64,000 nt of DNA from Sphingomonas cannabina (lineage in GTDB: Bacteria > Pseudomonadota > Alphaproteobacteria > Sphingomonadales > Sphingomonadaceae), in the NCBI RefSeq assembly GCF_021391395.1, contig NZ_CP090059.1:3829001-3893000 (forward strand). The letters run 5' to 3'. Below, one piece after another: positions 7,725 to 18,950 of the stretch (positions within the stretch are counted from its first letter, which is position 1; each line of letters opens with the position of its first letter). A program made the translations under genes and the position numbers. The notes under the pieces were generated by a model. The model was not told the origin of the DNA and did not search any database. It worked only from the letters and a program-made list of their open reading frames with translations.

Positions 7725-7940
7725 GGGAGTCGTGTCTCCCCAGGGCTCGGCATTTTCGCAAGCATCGAACCTTCTGGCATCGCCCGTCAGCTCCTACCTG
7801 CTCCTGTGCCGCACCTAGCAGGCAAGAGAAACCCGCCGATGTGTACGCTACGGCCCGAAAATGCCGCACGGCTTTCCAACGGGACTTCCAGTATCGACAT
7901 CTATCGTTCTCAATCGCCTCAGCAACGTAGGAGATTGGGC

Positions 7941-8225
7941 GTGGCAAAAGTCGAAATCACGCAAATTCGAAGAACAATCCGGCGGCAGCAGTTGCGCGAA
8001 ATGGTCCCGCTGGCCGACAGCACCATCTATGAGATGGAGCAGCGCGGAGAATTTCCGCAGCGCTTTGCCCTGTCGCCGCGCTGTATCGTCTGGGACCTCG
8101 CGGAAGTCGAAGCCTGGCTGATGGCGCGGCGGGCATCTCCGGTCCGCCGCGCACAGCATCCGGACGTGTCCAAACGAAAGTCACGTCCGGTCAAAGGGCG
8201 GGATCCAGCTCGACCAGGGGCATAG
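7941..8225 (+). CDS. AlpA-like helix-turn-helix regulator
   Basis: A 94-residue AlpA/excisionase-type protein. The helix-turn-helix covers roughly residues 17-40 (QQLREMVPLADSTIYEMEQR) and is followed by the wing FPQRFALSPRCIVWDLAEVE, then AWLMARR and a basic tail. GTG at 7941 is chosen because AGGAGA lies six bases upstream; the frame is open further upstream but runs through the tRNA remnant. AlpA-type proteins activate integrase transcription or act as directionality factors in P4-like islands. Its 3' end overlaps the convergent integrase by 35 bases, so the two form one module. Confidence 0.85.
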   Translation: MAKVEITQIRRTIRRQQLREMVPLADSTIYEMEQRGEFPQRFALSPRCIVWDLAEVEAWLMARRASPVRRAQHPDVSKRKSRPVKGRDPARPGA

Positions 8226-9447
8226 CCGGCGGCAGCAGGGTCGGAACATGCTTCCGTCCATCTATCCACGCGTCGACGATGTCCGCCCACTCCTGCATCA
8301 TATGCCGACGCTGAACCTCGTATTCTGCTTTGTTGTAGACGCCCCGCGATGACCGGCCGTCTTCATGCGCTAGGCACTTCTCGATCCAATCCCGATTGAA
8401 ACCCAACTCGTTCAGCAACGTCGATCCAGTCCGCCGCAGGTCGTGGACCGTGAACGGTTCGAGCGGCAGCCCATCTTGTTTAGCCTGCTCCACAACCGAA
8501 TAGGTCACACGGTTGAACGTCGCGCGTGACATTGGAGCATCAGCGTCATACCGCGAAGGCAGCAGATACCGGGAGTTACCGGCGCAGGTTTTGAGCGCAA
8601 TCATGATGTCGAGGGTTTGACGGCACAGATAGACATTGTGCGCCTTCGACCGCTTCATCCGCTCTTTGGGAATCGTCCAAACAGCGTTTTCGAAATCGAC
8701 CTCATCCCATACCGCGTCCTGCAGTTCGCTTTTGCGCACCATCGTTAGTAGGAAGAGCCGCATCCCCAAGCGGATAGTCGGCAGCGTGGCGACCTTTTCC
8801 AACTCTTTTAACATCACTCGAATTTCGGCTGGTGACAGAGCGCGATCCTTCGGCGTGAACGTCGCGATCGATGCCGGTCCGACGTCATCGGCGGGATTGG
8901 CCACCTTCTCGCCATGCAAGATCGCGAACCCGTAGATCTGCTTCAGGATGTCCCGGACGTGGATCGCCGTCGCCGGTGCGCCGCGCTCGACAATCTTTCC
9001 GCATTGGGCTCGAAGGTCGTCCGGCGTGATCTCGGTAAGCAGGCGGTTGCGCCAAACCGGCAACAGCTCCCGTTCAAAGATGGAACGACGCATAGCTCGG
9101 GTGCTGTCGGCCATCGGTGCGTTCACCAGCCATTTTTCGCCGAACTCGCCGAAGCTCTTTGCTTCCTTGATACGACGCTTCTCGCGCTGCTTTTCAATGG
9201 CCGGCGATCGTCCCTCGCTGATCGCTCGCCGCGCGTCCAGGCACAGCTCTCGGGCTCGCGCGAGCGAGATTCCATCTCGCCCGTATTTGCCAAGGTAGAC
9301 CGTCTCGCGTCTTCCATTGAGCCGATAGTCCAGCCTGAACGACAGGGCGCCCGATGGCGCGACGCGCACATACATCCCGTCGCGGTCCGTCACCTTGTAC
9401 ATTTTCTCTTTAGGTTTCAGCGCCTTGATTGCTGCGTCCGTCAACAT
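8191..9447 (-). CDS. int: P4-type tyrosine integrase (DUF4102 N-terminus)
   Basis: A 418-residue site-specific recombinase. The N-terminal DUF4102 arm-binding domain spans about 1-85 (LTDAAIKALKPKEKMYKV, then DGMYVRVAPSGALSFRL). The core-binding domain follows, then the catalytic domain with Arg238 (MVRKSEL), a Lys near 265-268, His335 and Arg338 (HDLRRTGS), His361 (LAHEDG) and nucleophile Tyr371 (GVYNKAEY). All catalytic residues are present, so it looks active. ATG 9447 has GGAGGTGG close upstream and gives the standard family start. It lies between AlpA and guaA with its 5' end toward guaA, so the guaA 3' end is its likely target. Confidence 0.93.
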   Translation of the reverse strand: MLTDAAIKALKPKEKMYKVTDRDGMYVRVAPSGALSFRLDYRLNGRRETVYLGKYGRDGISLARARELCLDARRAISEGRSPAIEKQREKRRIKEAKSFGEFGEKWLVNAPMADSTRAMRRSIFERELLPVWRNRLLTEITPDDLRAQCGKIVERGAPATAIHVRDILKQIYGFAILHGEKVANPADDVGPASIATFTPKDRALSPAEIRVMLKELEKVATLPTIRLGMRLFLLTMVRKSELQDAVWDEVDFENAVWTIPKERMKRSKAHNVYLCRQTLDIMIALKTCAGNSRYLLPSRYDADAPMSRATFNRVTYSVVEQAKQDGLPLEPFTVHDLRRTGSTLLNELGFNRDWIEKCLAHEDGRSSRGVYNKAEYEVQRRHMMQEWADIVDAWIDGRKHVPTLLPPAMPLVELDPAL

Positions 9448-9464
9448 GGTACGCCACCTCCAAG

Positions 9465-9575
9465 AAAGTACCGTCACGCGGTTTTGGGGGGCTCTCGTCG
9501 GAAAAGTCTGCGCATTGTCAGCAGCTTAGCGCAAAAAAAGTACCGTCAGGAGCCTCGTCTCTCCTGACGGTACTT
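9465..9575. repeat. AAGTACCGTCA repeats and perfect hairpin over the integrase promoter
   Basis: The 11-base motif AAGTACCGTCA occurs three times: direct at 9466-9476 and 9538-9548, and inverted at 9565-9575. The second and third copies form a perfect 15-bp inverted repeat (arms 9538-9552 and 9561-9575) with an 8-base loop. The first copy lies about 20 bases from the int start codon. Such arrays near P4-type integrases are usually integrase arm sites or regulator operators. I infer a site bound by Int or the AlpA-like protein that controls int. Confidence 0.6.
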
Positions 9576-9740
9576 CCAAATCTCACGCCGATCAATACGG
9601 GCAAGGACCGTCAATGGGGCCGACAGCTCCGATCTCTGCCCACCGATAGACATCGATAGATGCTGATAGGAATATTTATATTTATCAGTGGGTTAGATCG
9701 CACTCTGGCGTAGTTTTGGATACGCCCGGATAGGCGAAAA
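9576..9740. other. AT-rich junction between integrase and guaA, probable attachment region
   Basis: This spacer includes an AT-rich dyad: CTGATA at about 9662 and TATCAG at about 9682 flank GGAATATTTATATT. GATAG also recurs at 9646-9667. No gene is present. The island-chromosome junction should lie here or within the last codons of guaA, because guaA is complete and continuous core sequence follows. Without the other island end I cannot define the crossover. Confidence 0.4.
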
Positions 9741-11297
9741 TCATTCCCACTCGATCGTCCCGGGCGGCTTCGACGTATAGTCGTAGGTCACCCGGTTGAT
9801 GCCCTTCACCTCGTTGACGATCCGGGTCGCCACCCGCGACAGGAAGTCGCCCGGGAACTGGTAGGCGTCGGCGGTCATGCCGTCAGTGGAGGTCACCGCG
9901 CGCAGGGCCAGCACGCTGTCGTAGGTTCGCCCGTCGCCCATCACGCCGACGCTGCGCACCGGCAGCAGTACCGCGAACGCCTGCCAGATCGCGTCGTAGA
10001 GGCCGGCGTTGCGGATTTCCTCGAGGTAGATCGCATCGGCCTTGCGCAGGATGTCGCAACGCTCCTTGGTCACCTCGCCGGGGATGCGGATCGCGAGGCC
10101 CGGGCCGGGGAACGGATGGCGCCCGACGAACGCCTCGGGCAGGCCGAGTTCGCGACCGAGCTCGCGGACCTCGTCCTTGAACAGCTCCCTGAGCGGCTCG
10201 ACCAGCTTCATGTTCATGCGCTCGGGCAAGCCGCCGACATTGTGGTGGCTCTTGATCGTCACTGACGGGCCGCCGGTGAAGCTGACGCTTTCGATCACGT
10301 CCGGGTAGAGCGTGCCCTGCGCGAGGAAATCGGCGCCGCCGATCTTCTTCGCTTCGCCCTCGAACACGTCGATGAAGGTCTTGCCGATGAACTTGCGCTT
10401 GGCTTCAGGATCGGTGACGCCCGCCAGGCCGGACAGGAACAGCGTCTCGGCGTCCACGTGCACCAGCGGGATGTTGTAGCTGTTGCGGAACAGGCTGACG
10501 ACCTGCTCCGCCTCGCCGGCGCGCATCAGGCCGTGGTCGACGAACACGCAGGTGAGCTGGTCGCCGATCGCCTCGTGGATCAGCACCGCCGCCACCGCCG
10601 AATCGACGCCGCCGGAAAGGCCGCAGATCACGCGGCCCTTCCCCACCTGCTCGCGGATCTCGGCGATCTTGGTCTGGCGGAACTCGGCCATCGTCCAGTC
10701 GCCGGCAAGGCCGCAGACGTGGCGAACGAAATTGGCGAGTAGCCGGCCACCATCCGGGGTGTGCACCACTTCTGGGTGGAACTGCATCGCGTAGATGCGG
10801 CGCGCATCGTCGGCGATCACCGCGAAGGGCGCGCCGGGGCTCTGCGCCACCGGGCGGAAACCAGGGGCGAGGCTGGTCACCTTGTCGCCATGGCTCATCC
10901 ACACCTGGTGGGTCTCGCCTTCCGCCCAGAGGCCGTCGAACAGCGCGCAGCCGTCGACGATCTCGATGAAGGCGCGGCCGAACTCGCCGCTGTCGCCGAG
11001 CACCACCTCGCCGCCGAGCTGGTGCGTCAGTGCCTGCTGGCCGTAGCAGATGCCGAGGATCGGCAGGCCCGCATCGAGGATCGGCTGCGGGATGCGGGGG
11101 CTGCCTTCGTCGAGCACCGAGGCGGGGCTGCCCGAGAGGATGACGCCCTTGGGCGCCATCCGCTCGAACGCGGCCTCGGCAGCGGTGAAGGGGGCGATCT
11201 CGCTGTAGACCCCGGCCTCGCGCACGCGGCGCGCGATGAGCTGGGTGACTTGGCTGCCGAAGTCGACGATCAGGATGGAATCAGAGCGGGCGTCCAT
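9741..11297 (-). CDS. guaA: GMP synthase (glutamine-hydrolysing)
   Basis: GuaA converts XMP, ATP and glutamine into GMP in the last step of guanine nucleotide synthesis. The 518-residue protein has a class I glutamine amidotransferase domain (about 1-200) with Cys84 in GICYGQ and His174/Glu176 in FHPEV. The ATP-pyrophosphatase domain has the P-loop GLSGGVDS near 226-233. The C-terminal dimerisation domain ends in [16 protein letters not shown]. The gene is full length, so insertion of the neighbouring island at its 3' end did not disrupt it. The 3' end of guaA is a recognised genomic-island target in other bacteria. Confidence 0.97.
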   Translation of the reverse strand: MDARSDSILIVDFGSQVTQLIARRVREAGVYSEIAPFTAAEAAFERMAPKGVILSGSPASVLDEGSPRIPQPILDAGLPILGICYGQQALTHQLGGEVVLGDSGEFGRAFIEIVDGCALFDGLWAEGETHQVWMSHGDKVTSLAPGFRPVAQSPGAPFAVIADDARRIYAMQFHPEVVHTPDGGRLLANFVRHVCGLAGDWTMAEFRQTKIAEIREQVGKGRVICGLSGGVDSAVAAVLIHEAIGDQLTCVFVDHGLMRAGEAEQVVSLFRNSYNIPLVHVDAETLFLSGLAGVTDPEAKRKFIGKTFIDVFEGEAKKIGGADFLAQGTLYPDVIESVSFTGGPSVTIKSHHNVGGLPERMNMKLVEPLRELFKDEVRELGRELGLPEAFVGRHPFPGPGLAIRIPGEVTKERCDILRKADAIYLEEIRNAGLYDAIWQAFAVLLPVRSVGVMGDGRTYDSVLALRAVTSTDGMTADAYQFPGDFLSRVATRIVNEVKGINRVTYDYTSKPPGTIEWE

Positions 11298-11343
11298 GTG
11301 CGGCGGTTAAGGATGCGCGGCGCGACTGTAAAGCGGGCAAAAA

Positions 11344-11477
11344 TCCCCTCACCCGTCGGGAGAGGGAGGGGCCCGCCGGCGAAGCCGGTGGGAGGGTGAG
11401 GGTGACCATCGCTGGCCGCAGTCACCCTCACCCTCCCGCAGCTTCGCTGCTCCTTCCCTCTCCCAATGGGAGAGGGA
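11344..11477. repeat. Imperfect inverted-repeat intergenic element
   Basis: Two arms of about 45 bases, rich in GGGAGAGG and GTGAGGGTGA motifs, face each other around a short centre near 11405-11420. Each arm holds its own small hairpin (for example GCCGGCGAAGCCGG near 11373). The element fills the gap between prolyl oligopeptidase and guaA and resembles a MITE or REP-type palindrome. No coding potential is seen. Confidence 0.6.
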
Positions 11478-11484
11478 CTGTCGA

Positions 11485-13626
<2,142 letters not shown>

Positions 13627-13644
13627 GGTCCCCAGACAAGAAAA

Positions 13645-13674
13645 GAAGGCCGCAGCCTATCGGCCGCGACCTTC
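13645..13674 (-). terminator. Rho-independent terminator after rplQ
   Basis: Arms 13645-13657 and 13662-13674 form a 13-bp stem with two G-U pairs in the minus-strand RNA and a four-base loop. Transcribed leftward it is followed by TTTTCTTG. It ends the alpha operon 28 bases after rplQ and lies just upstream of the prolyl oligopeptidase start. Confidence 0.85.
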
Positions 13675-13701
13675 TTCACAAGTCCGAAATTGCCGAAGGG
13701 C

Positions 13702-14124
13702 TTACGCCGCCTCGTCGAAGTCCTCGTCGCCCAGCACCGGACCCGAATCCTGGCCCTTGGCGGAGACGTCGCGGTCGACGAACTCGATGATCGCCATCGG
13801 CGAGGCATCGGAGGCGCGGATGCCGGCCTTGATGATGCGGGTGTAGCCGCCGTTGCGGTCGGCGTAGCGCGCCGCGAGGACGTCGAACAGCTTGGTGAGC
13901 TGCGCGTCGTCGAGCAGGCGTGCGTGCGCGAGGCGGCGGTTGGAGAGGCCGCCCTTCTTGGCGAGCGTCACCAGCTTCTCGACATAGGGGCGAAGCTCCT
14001 TCGCCTTGGCGAGCGTGGTGGTGATCTGCTCATGCTTGATGAGCGCGGCCGCCATATTGCGGAACAGGGCGGCGCGGTGGGCCGAGGTGCGCTGCAGCTT
14101 ACGGCCGCCGACACGATGACGCAT
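13702..14124 (-). CDS. rplQ: 50S ribosomal protein L17
   Basis: L17 binds 23S rRNA near the peptide exit tunnel. The 140-residue product starts [20 protein letters not shown] and has the family core [14 protein letters not shown] and [21 protein letters not shown] short acidic tail (GDEDFDEAA) makes it a little longer than the E. coli protein. It is the last gene of the alpha operon, 117 bases after rpoA, and is followed by a clear terminator. Confidence 0.98.
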   Translation of the reverse strand: MRHRVGGRKLQRTSAHRAALFRNMAAALIKHEQITTTLAKAKELRPYVEKLVTLAKKGGLSNRRLAHARLLDDAQLTKLFDVLAARYADRNGGYTRIIKAGIRASDASPMAIIEFVDRDVSAKGQDSGPVLGDEDFDEAA

Positions 14125-14210
14125 GGTTCACTTCCTTCGTTCGTTAACGGGCCGTCTTACGGAACCCGAGACCAGGTGACCGTAAGGCCGTCACCATCGC
14201 CGTCTTCAAA

Positions 14211-14236
14211 TCCTCCCCGAGCGAGCTCGGGGAGGA
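14211..14236. repeat. Perfect hairpin in the rpoA-rplQ spacer
   Basis: TCCTCCCCGAG at 14211-14221 and its exact complement at 14226-14236 form an 11-bp stem with a four-base loop. The same stem sequence occurs at 20149-20179, so it is a dispersed repeat. Neither copy is followed by a T run on the transcribed strand; an RNA-processing or stability role between rpoA and rplQ is possible. Confidence 0.6.
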
Positions 14237-14241
14237 ATGAC

Positions 14242-15306
14242 TTACCCCAGAATCTCCTGCTCCAGCTTCTTGGCCATCTCTTCGATGTTCTCGGGCGGCC
14301 AGCCGGGGATTTCCATGCCGAGGCGCAGGCCCATGCTCGAGAGCACTTCCTTGATCTCGTTCAAGGACTTGCGGCCGAAGTTCGGCGTGCGCAGCATCTC
14401 GGCCTCGGTCTTCTGGACCAGATCGCCGATGTAGATGATGTTGTCGTTCTTGAGGCAGTTGGCCGAGCGCACCGACAGCTCGAGCTCGTCGACCTTCTTC
14501 AGGAGGAAGCGGTTGATCGTCGCGGTGTCGCCGGCCGGCTCCGCGCCCGCCGCCGGAGCCGCGACGCCGACCGGGGCGGCACGGGTGACCGCCGAATCGT
14601 CGAAGTGGACGAACAGCGCCAGCTGGTCCTGCAGGATGCGGCCCGCATAGGCGATCGCGTCCTCCGGCGTCACCGTGCCGTCGGTCTCGACGGTCAGCGT
14701 GAGCTTGTCGTAGTCGAGCTCCTGGCCGACGCGGGTGTTCTCGACCTTGTACGAGACCTGGCGCACCGGCGAGTAGAGCGCGTCGACCGGGATCAGGCCG
14801 ATCGGCGCGTCCGCCGGACGGTTAGACGCCGCGGGGACATAGCCCTTACCGGCATCGGCGGTCAGCTCCATGTTGAGCGTCGCGCCGTCGTCGAGGTGGC
14901 AGATGACGAGATCGGGGTTCATCACCTCGATGTCGCCCGACACGGCGATGTCGCCGGCCTTGACCTCGCCCGGGCCGGTCGCGGCGAGCTGGAGGCGCTT
15001 CGGCCCCTCGCCCTGCATCCGGATCGCGAGCTGCTTGACGTTCAGGACGATGTCGGTCACGTCCTCGCGCACGCCGGCGAGCGACGAGAACTCGTGCAGC
15101 ACGTTCTCGATCTTGATCGAGGTGACGGCGGCACCCTGGAGCGACGAGAGCAGGACGCGGCGCAGCGCATTGCCGAGCGTCAGGCCGAAGCCACGCTCCA
15201 GCGGCTCGGCGACGAAGGTCGCCTTGCGCTTGCCGTCGCCGCCCGGCTTCTTCTCGAGACCGGTCGGCTTCTTGAGTTCCTGCCAATTCTTTGCGTTGAC
15301 GGACAC
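14242..15306 (-). CDS. rpoA: RNA polymerase alpha subunit
   Basis: The alpha subunit nucleates polymerase assembly and contacts activators and UP elements. The 354-residue protein has the N-terminal dimerisation domain (about 1-235; [20 protein letters not shown] and [18 protein letters not shown] are diagnostic). A flexible Ala/Pro-rich linker follows, then the C-terminal DNA-binding domain (about 265-335; [18 protein letters not shown] and [14 protein letters not shown]). The length is slightly above E. coli because of the linker. It is transcribed with rpsM, rpsK and rplQ. Confidence 0.98.
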   Translation of the reverse strand: MSVNAKNWQELKKPTGLEKKPGGDGKRKATFVAEPLERGFGLTLGNALRRVLLSSLQGAAVTSIKIENVLHEFSSLAGVREDVTDIVLNVKQLAIRMQGEGPKRLQLAATGPGEVKAGDIAVSGDIEVMNPDLVICHLDDGATLNMELTADAGKGYVPAASNRPADAPIGLIPVDALYSPVRQVSYKVENTRVGQELDYDKLTLTVETDGTVTPEDAIAYAGRILQDQLALFVHFDDSAVTRAAPVGVAAPAAGAEPAGDTATINRFLLKKVDELELSVRSANCLKNDNIIYIGDLVQKTEAEMLRTPNFGRKSLNEIKEVLSSMGLRLGMEIPGWPPENIEEMAKKLEQEILG

Positions 15307-15406
15307 GGGCTTCCCCTATGGTTTTGGGCGGGAGCTTCTGGCCATAAGCTCCGGCCGGTGAGGATGCCGGCGCAGCGCGATCAACCGCGCGCCGGCGACG
15401 GATGAC

Positions 15407-15796
15407 TTAGACGCGACGACGCTTGGACGGGCGGACGCCGTTGTGCGGGATCGAGGTCACGTCGCGGATCGAGGTGATCTGGAAGCCCACCGCCTGCAGC
15501 GCGCGGAGCGCCGACTCGCGGCCCGAACCTGGACCCTTGACCTCGACCTCCAGCGTGCGGACGCCGTGCTCGGCAGCCTTGCGGCCCGCGTCCTCGGCGG
15601 CGACCTGGGCGGCATAGGGCGTCGACTTGCGCGAGCCCTTGAAGCCCATCATGCCGGCCGACGACCAGGAGATCGCGTTGCCCTGCGCGTCGGTGATGGT
15701 GATCATGGTGTTGTTGAAGCTGGCGTTCACATGGGCGACGCCGGCGGTGATGTTCTTGCGTTCGCGACGGCGAAGACGCTGCGGTGCTTGTGCCAT
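15407..15796 (-). CDS. rpsK: 30S ribosomal protein S11
   Basis: S11 forms part of the 30S platform near the mRNA exit site. The 129-residue product contains the diagnostic [20 protein letters not shown], the loop [14 protein letters not shown] and the end [11 protein letters not shown]. It lies between rpsM and rpoA in normal alpha-operon order. Confidence 0.98.
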   Translation of the reverse strand: MAQAPQRLRRRERKNITAGVAHVNASFNNTMITITDAQGNAISWSSAGMMGFKGSRKSTPYAAQVAAEDAGRKAAEHGVRTLEVEVKGPGSGRESALRALQAVGFQITSIRDVTSIPHNGVRPSKRRRV

Positions 15797-15850
15797 TGGA
15801 AAATCCTGACCTCGAGTAGCGGAAAGGGAGCCGCGTTCAGCGGCTCAACC

Positions 15851-16219
15851 TCACTTCTTTTTACCGGCGATCGGCTTGGCCTTGCCCTTGCGGGTGCGCG
15901 CATTGGTGTGCGTGCGCTGGCCGCGGACCGGCAGGCCCTTGCGATGGCGCAGGCCGCGGTAGCAAGCGAGGTCCATCAGCCGCTTAATGTTCATCGCGGT
16001 CTCACGGCGGAGGTCACCCTCCACGGTGTAGCCGGCGTCGATCGCTTCGCGGATCTGAAGGACCTCCTGGTCGGTCAGGTCCTGAACGCGGCGCTCGGCT
16101 GCGATGTTCAGCTTCTCGGTGATTTCCTTGGCCTTGGCCGGACCAATGCCGTGGATATACTGAAGCGCGATCACCACGCGCTTGTTGGTCGGGATGTTGA
16201 CGCCCGCAATACGTGCCAT
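15851..16219 (-). CDS. rpsM: 30S ribosomal protein S13
   Basis: S13 is a 30S head protein that contacts the P-site tRNA and forms the inter-subunit bridge with L5. The 122-residue product begins [20 protein letters not shown] and has [20 protein letters not shown] and a lysine-rich tail. It is the first gene of the alpha operon here. Unusually, adk does not lie immediately upstream; about 4.3 kb of other genes intervene. Confidence 0.98.
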   Translation of the reverse strand: MARIAGVNIPTNKRVVIALQYIHGIGPAKAKEITEKLNIAAERRVQDLTDQEVLQIREAIDAGYTVEGDLRRETAMNIKRLMDLACYRGLRHRKGLPVRGQRTHTNARTRKGKAKPIAGKKK

Positions 16220-16378
16220 GAAAGTTGTTCTCCCAGCTCCACGGGGCCGGCATGGCTGGCTGGCCCCATCTCATCGCGTTGCATCCCGAAACGCGAAATT
16301 CCGGCGAGCGCACGAACGCGCCGCCGGGTCAACCGGTGTTTCGGAATGAGGCGCAGATAGGCGCGCGGGCGGGGCGAG

Positions 16379-16612
16379 TCAAGCATGCGGTGCCGGAGCG
16401 GCGTGCAGACCCAGCCATTTGCGCAAGGCGACGCCGGACCACACCAGCTCGACCAGCCCGAACGGCCAGGCGCCTTGGAGGAAACCATAGGCCGATCCCA
16501 TGAGGCAGGCGACGGCGAAGGCGAGCGTCCACCAGGGAGACCGCGTCTCCAGCGCATAGCAGACGAGCATGGCGGTGACGGCGGCGAGGCCGAACAGGGT
16601 AAGCAGGTCCAT
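16379..16612 (-). CDS. Small hypothetical membrane protein
   Basis: A 77-residue protein with two or three hydrophobic stretches: LLTLFGLAAVTAMLVCYAL, then WWTLAFAVACLMGSAYGFLQ and WPFGLVELVWSGVALRKW. The aromatic pattern and compact membrane organisation look like a genuine small inner-membrane protein of sphingomonads, but I do not know a function. It is on the same strand as rpsM, 159 bases upstream of it, and diverges from the GST gene. Confidence 0.7.
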   Translation of the reverse strand: MDLLTLFGLAAVTAMLVCYALETRSPWWTLAFAVACLMGSAYGFLQGAWPFGLVELVWSGVALRKWLGLHAAPAPHA

Positions 16613-16789
16613 GACCGGGGTGATGCGCCAGCGGGCGGTCCGATGCCAAGCCGCTCAGGCGCAAGATGATCTGAACCGGCGATCTGGACAGCGATAAAAA
16701 TGTCGCCGAGCGTGTCGATTTCCGGAAAGCTCGTTCGTCGCCAAGGTGAGACGCAAAAAGGGAGCGGCTCAAGCAGGGAGACGGACACG

Positions 16790-17434
16790 ATGACGATCAC
16801 CATCACAGCCTTTGAACGATCGCCCGACGGTGGGAAGGGCCTGGCGCGCGATACCCGCGTTCGCTGGGCGCTCGAGGAAGCGGGGCAGCCTTACGAGGTT
16901 CGTCTCGTGTCCTTCGCGGGGATGAAGGAACCGGCGCACCTGGCCCTCCATCCTTTTGGCCAGATCCCGACCTATGAGGAAGGCGATCTCTCGATCTTCG
17001 AGACGGGGGCGATCGTCTTCCATATCGCGGAGCGGCATGGCGGCCTCCTGCCGGAAGAACCGGATGCCCGGGCGCGCGCGATCACCTGGATGTTCGCGGC
17101 GCTCAACACCGTGGAACCACCGATCCTGGAACTCGTGACCGCCCGAGTATTCGAGGGCGACAAGCCGTGGGCGGGGGAGCGCTTGCCGTTGGTGATGGAT
17201 CGAGTCCGCGCCCGGCTGGACAAGCTTTCGGCTCGCCTGGGTTCCGCCGATTGGCTCGACGGCACGTTCAGCGCGGGCGACCTCCTGATGGTGTCGGTCC
17301 TGCTCCGGCTGAGAATGTCGGGAATCCTGGACGAATATGCCAATCTGGCTGCCTATGTCGCCCGCGGCGAAGCACGCCCGGCCTATCAGCGCGCTTTCGA
17401 CGCGCAGCTGGCGGTCAACGCGCCATCGCTTTGA
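16790..17434 (+). CDS. Glutathione S-transferase family protein
   Basis: A 214-residue two-domain GST. The thioredoxin-like N-terminal domain (about 1-85) includes HPFGQIPTYEEGDLSIFETG, which holds the cis-Pro and the glutathione gamma-Glu site (E-T/S). The helical C-terminal domain carries the N-capping Asp motif GTFSAGDLLMVSVLL. ATG 16790 is preceded by AGGGAG and gives MTITITAFERSPDGGKGLAR. The catalytic residue is not obvious, so its substrate is unknown. It is one of the genes separating adk from rpsM and is the only one on the plus strand. Confidence 0.9.
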   Translation: MTITITAFERSPDGGKGLARDTRVRWALEEAGQPYEVRLVSFAGMKEPAHLALHPFGQIPTYEEGDLSIFETGAIVFHIAERHGGLLPEEPDARARAITWMFAALNTVEPPILELVTARVFEGDKPWAGERLPLVMDRVRARLDKLSARLGSADWLDGTFSAGDLLMVSVLLRLRMSGILDEYANLAAYVARGEARPAYQRAFDAQLAVNAPSL

Positions 17435-17439
17435 ACCGA

Positions 17440-17534
17440 CGTCATTCCCGCGTAGGCGGGAATCCATTCCGGCTGGCCGAGGTGAGACACTTCAGCTTCA
17501 GCGACAATGGGTTTCCGCCTTCGCGGGAATGACG
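17440..17534. repeat. Paired-hairpin dispersed repeat (CGTCATTCCCGC type)
   Basis: It begins CGTCATTCCCGCGTAGGCGG and ends with the inverted counterpart CCGCCTTCGCGGGAATGACG. Each half can also fold on its own. It lies between the convergent GST and histidine kinase genes. It belongs to the same general class as the elements near 18951, 20781, 47082, 49851 and 57263. Confidence 0.75.
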
Positions 17535-17557
17535 ATTCAATCTGTGACGGACAGACT

Positions 17558-18904
17558 CTAGCCCCTCGGCAGCACGATCGCGGCGATCAGGCCGGGTCCG
17601 TTGTCGCCGAGGTCGAGTCGGCCGCCGTGAAGCCTCGCCACCGCCTCGACCAGCGCGAGGCCGAGGCCGGCGCCGGGCTTGCTGCGGGCGGGGTCGAGAC
17701 GGCCGAAGCGGCGGCGGGCCTCGGCCTGCTGTTCGGCGGGGATGCCGGGGCCGCGATCCTCGACCTGGAAACGGATCTCCCCCTCCCCCGCCGTCAGCCG
17801 CAGCACGATCTCGCCGCTGTCGCCGGCATGGCGCAGCGCGTTGTCGACGAGATTCGCCAGTGCCTGCGACAGCAGCTCGCGATGGAGCGGCATCGGCGAC
17901 GGATCGGCGTCGAGCGCGAGGTGAAGCGTCACCCCATCCTCTTCGGCGAGCGGTTCGTAAAGCTCGGCGAGCGCGGTCAGCAGTTCGGCGGGCGCGGCCT
18001 CGGCGAAGCTGGTGCGGGTGGCGGCTTCGGAGCGGCTGATCTCCAGCAGCACGGCGAGCATCCGCGTCACGATCTCGGTCTCGGTGACGAGGCCGGCGAG
18101 TGCGGCGTCGCGCTGGGCCGGGTCCTCCGCGGCGAGCGCAGCCTCGGCGCGGGCGCGCAGGCGGGCGATCGGGGAGCGCAGGTCGTGGGCGACGCTGTCG
18201 GTGACGATGCGCAGCTCGCCCATCAGCCGCTCGATCTTGTCGAGCATCGCGTTGACCCGCCCGCCCAGGCGATCGAAGGCGTCGCCCCGCCCCTCCGCCA
18301 CCACGACCCGCCGGGCGAGGTCGCCGGCCGCGACGGCATCGGCGGTAGTCGCGACGGCGTCGATGCGCCGCGTGACGTAACGGGTCAGCACCAGGCCGCC
18401 GGCGATGCCGAGCAGGAAGGAGAACAGCATCGACAGGAACAGCGCGCGCTCGATGGTGCGTTGGGCGGTCTCCCAATCGTCGAGCTGGCGGCCGCTCACC
18501 AGCCAGCCGGCGCCGATGCGGCGGGCGATGAAGCCGGCCTCCCGCTGCGACCAGGGGCCGTCGGCGGCGAGGCGCTCGATGCGGAAGGCGGGGTCGGTCA
18601 GCGTGATGTCGAAGCGGTCGGGGCCGGCGCCGGCGAGCCGGGTGCCTCTGCGGTCGACGATCGCGGCGACGAGCGAGCCGTCGTCGGCGGCGCGGGCCTG
18701 CTCGATCGCGACGCGAAGCGCGGCCTCGCCGGCGCGGCGCTCAACGGCGGCAAGCGATTCCGACTGCTCGACGGTGTCGCGGCGCAGCTCCTCGATCGCG
18801 TCATCATGGGTGGCGTGCCAGAGGAAGGCGACCGGCACGAGCCCCGACACCAGCGCGAGCAGGATCGCCGCGAGCGCCATGCGGGCGGTAGTGGAGAGTC
18901 TCAT
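17558..18904 (-). CDS. Sensor histidine kinase
   Basis: A 448-residue membrane sensor kinase. TM1 is at about 8-28 and TM2 at about 155-175, with a periplasmic sensor of roughly 120 residues between them. A HAMP domain follows, then the H box SVAHDLRSPIARLR with His240. The ATPase domain has NLVDNALRHAG (N box), DRGPGIP (G1) and GAGLGLALV (G2). It lies downstream of its likely partner, the OmpR-type regulator at 19057-19746, but a repeat element of about 100 bases separates the two, which is unusual for such a pair. The signal is unknown. Confidence 0.93.
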   Translation of the reverse strand: MRLSTTARMALAAILLALVSGLVPVAFLWHATHDDAIEELRRDTVEQSESLAAVERRAGEAALRVAIEQARAADDGSLVAAIVDRRGTRLAGAGPDRFDITLTDPAFRIERLAADGPWSQREAGFIARRIGAGWLVSGRQLDDWETAQRTIERALFLSMLFSFLLGIAGGLVLTRYVTRRIDAVATTADAVAAGDLARRVVVAEGRGDAFDRLGGRVNAMLDKIERLMGELRIVTDSVAHDLRSPIARLRARAEAALAAEDPAQRDAALAGLVTETEIVTRMLAVLLEISRSEAATRTSFAEAAPAELLTALAELYEPLAEEDGVTLHLALDADPSPMPLHRELLSQALANLVDNALRHAGDSGEIVLRLTAGEGEIRFQVEDRGPGIPAEQQAEARRRFGRLDPARSKPGAGLGLALVEAVARLHGGRLDLGDNGPGLIAAIVLPRG

Positions 18905-18950
18905 CTCCAGCTTCCTGCGCGGCTTTGCTGTGACAGTGTCATCCCTACTC

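Larger units (their letters stand above)
1..9740. mobile_element. Right-hand part of an integrated conjugative/genomic island ending at guaA
   Basis: This stretch holds the last genes of a trb conjugation cluster, a cargo operon, two recombinase traces (one decayed, one intact), an AlpA-like regulator and a tRNA 3' remnant. It ends at the 3' end of guaA. Its base composition is visibly less GC-rich than the ribosomal region to the right. The left end is outside the window. It may be a composite of two islands, because the tRNA-Leu remnant and the guaA-side integrase imply different target sites. I found no second copy of the guaA 3' end inside the window. Confidence 0.7.

Noticed and set aside
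7671..7940. Upstream in-frame extension of the AlpA-like gene (peptide starting VRVVGIEPTLL)
   Set aside because: It is the tRNA-Leu 3' remnant read on the opposite strand. The real start is the GTG at 7941 with AGGAGA six bases upstream.
1..9740. Search for a second copy of the guaA 3' end (attL)
   Set aside because: Short matches such as CCCACTCG near 6282 lie inside genes and are not extended. No credible direct repeat was found in the window.
13690..15405. Very long plus-strand open frame opposite rplQ and rpoA
   Set aside because: It is a shadow of GC-rich coding sequence. The minus strand encodes unmistakable L17 and RNA polymerase alpha, and the plus translation is Arg/Asp/His-rich without domains.
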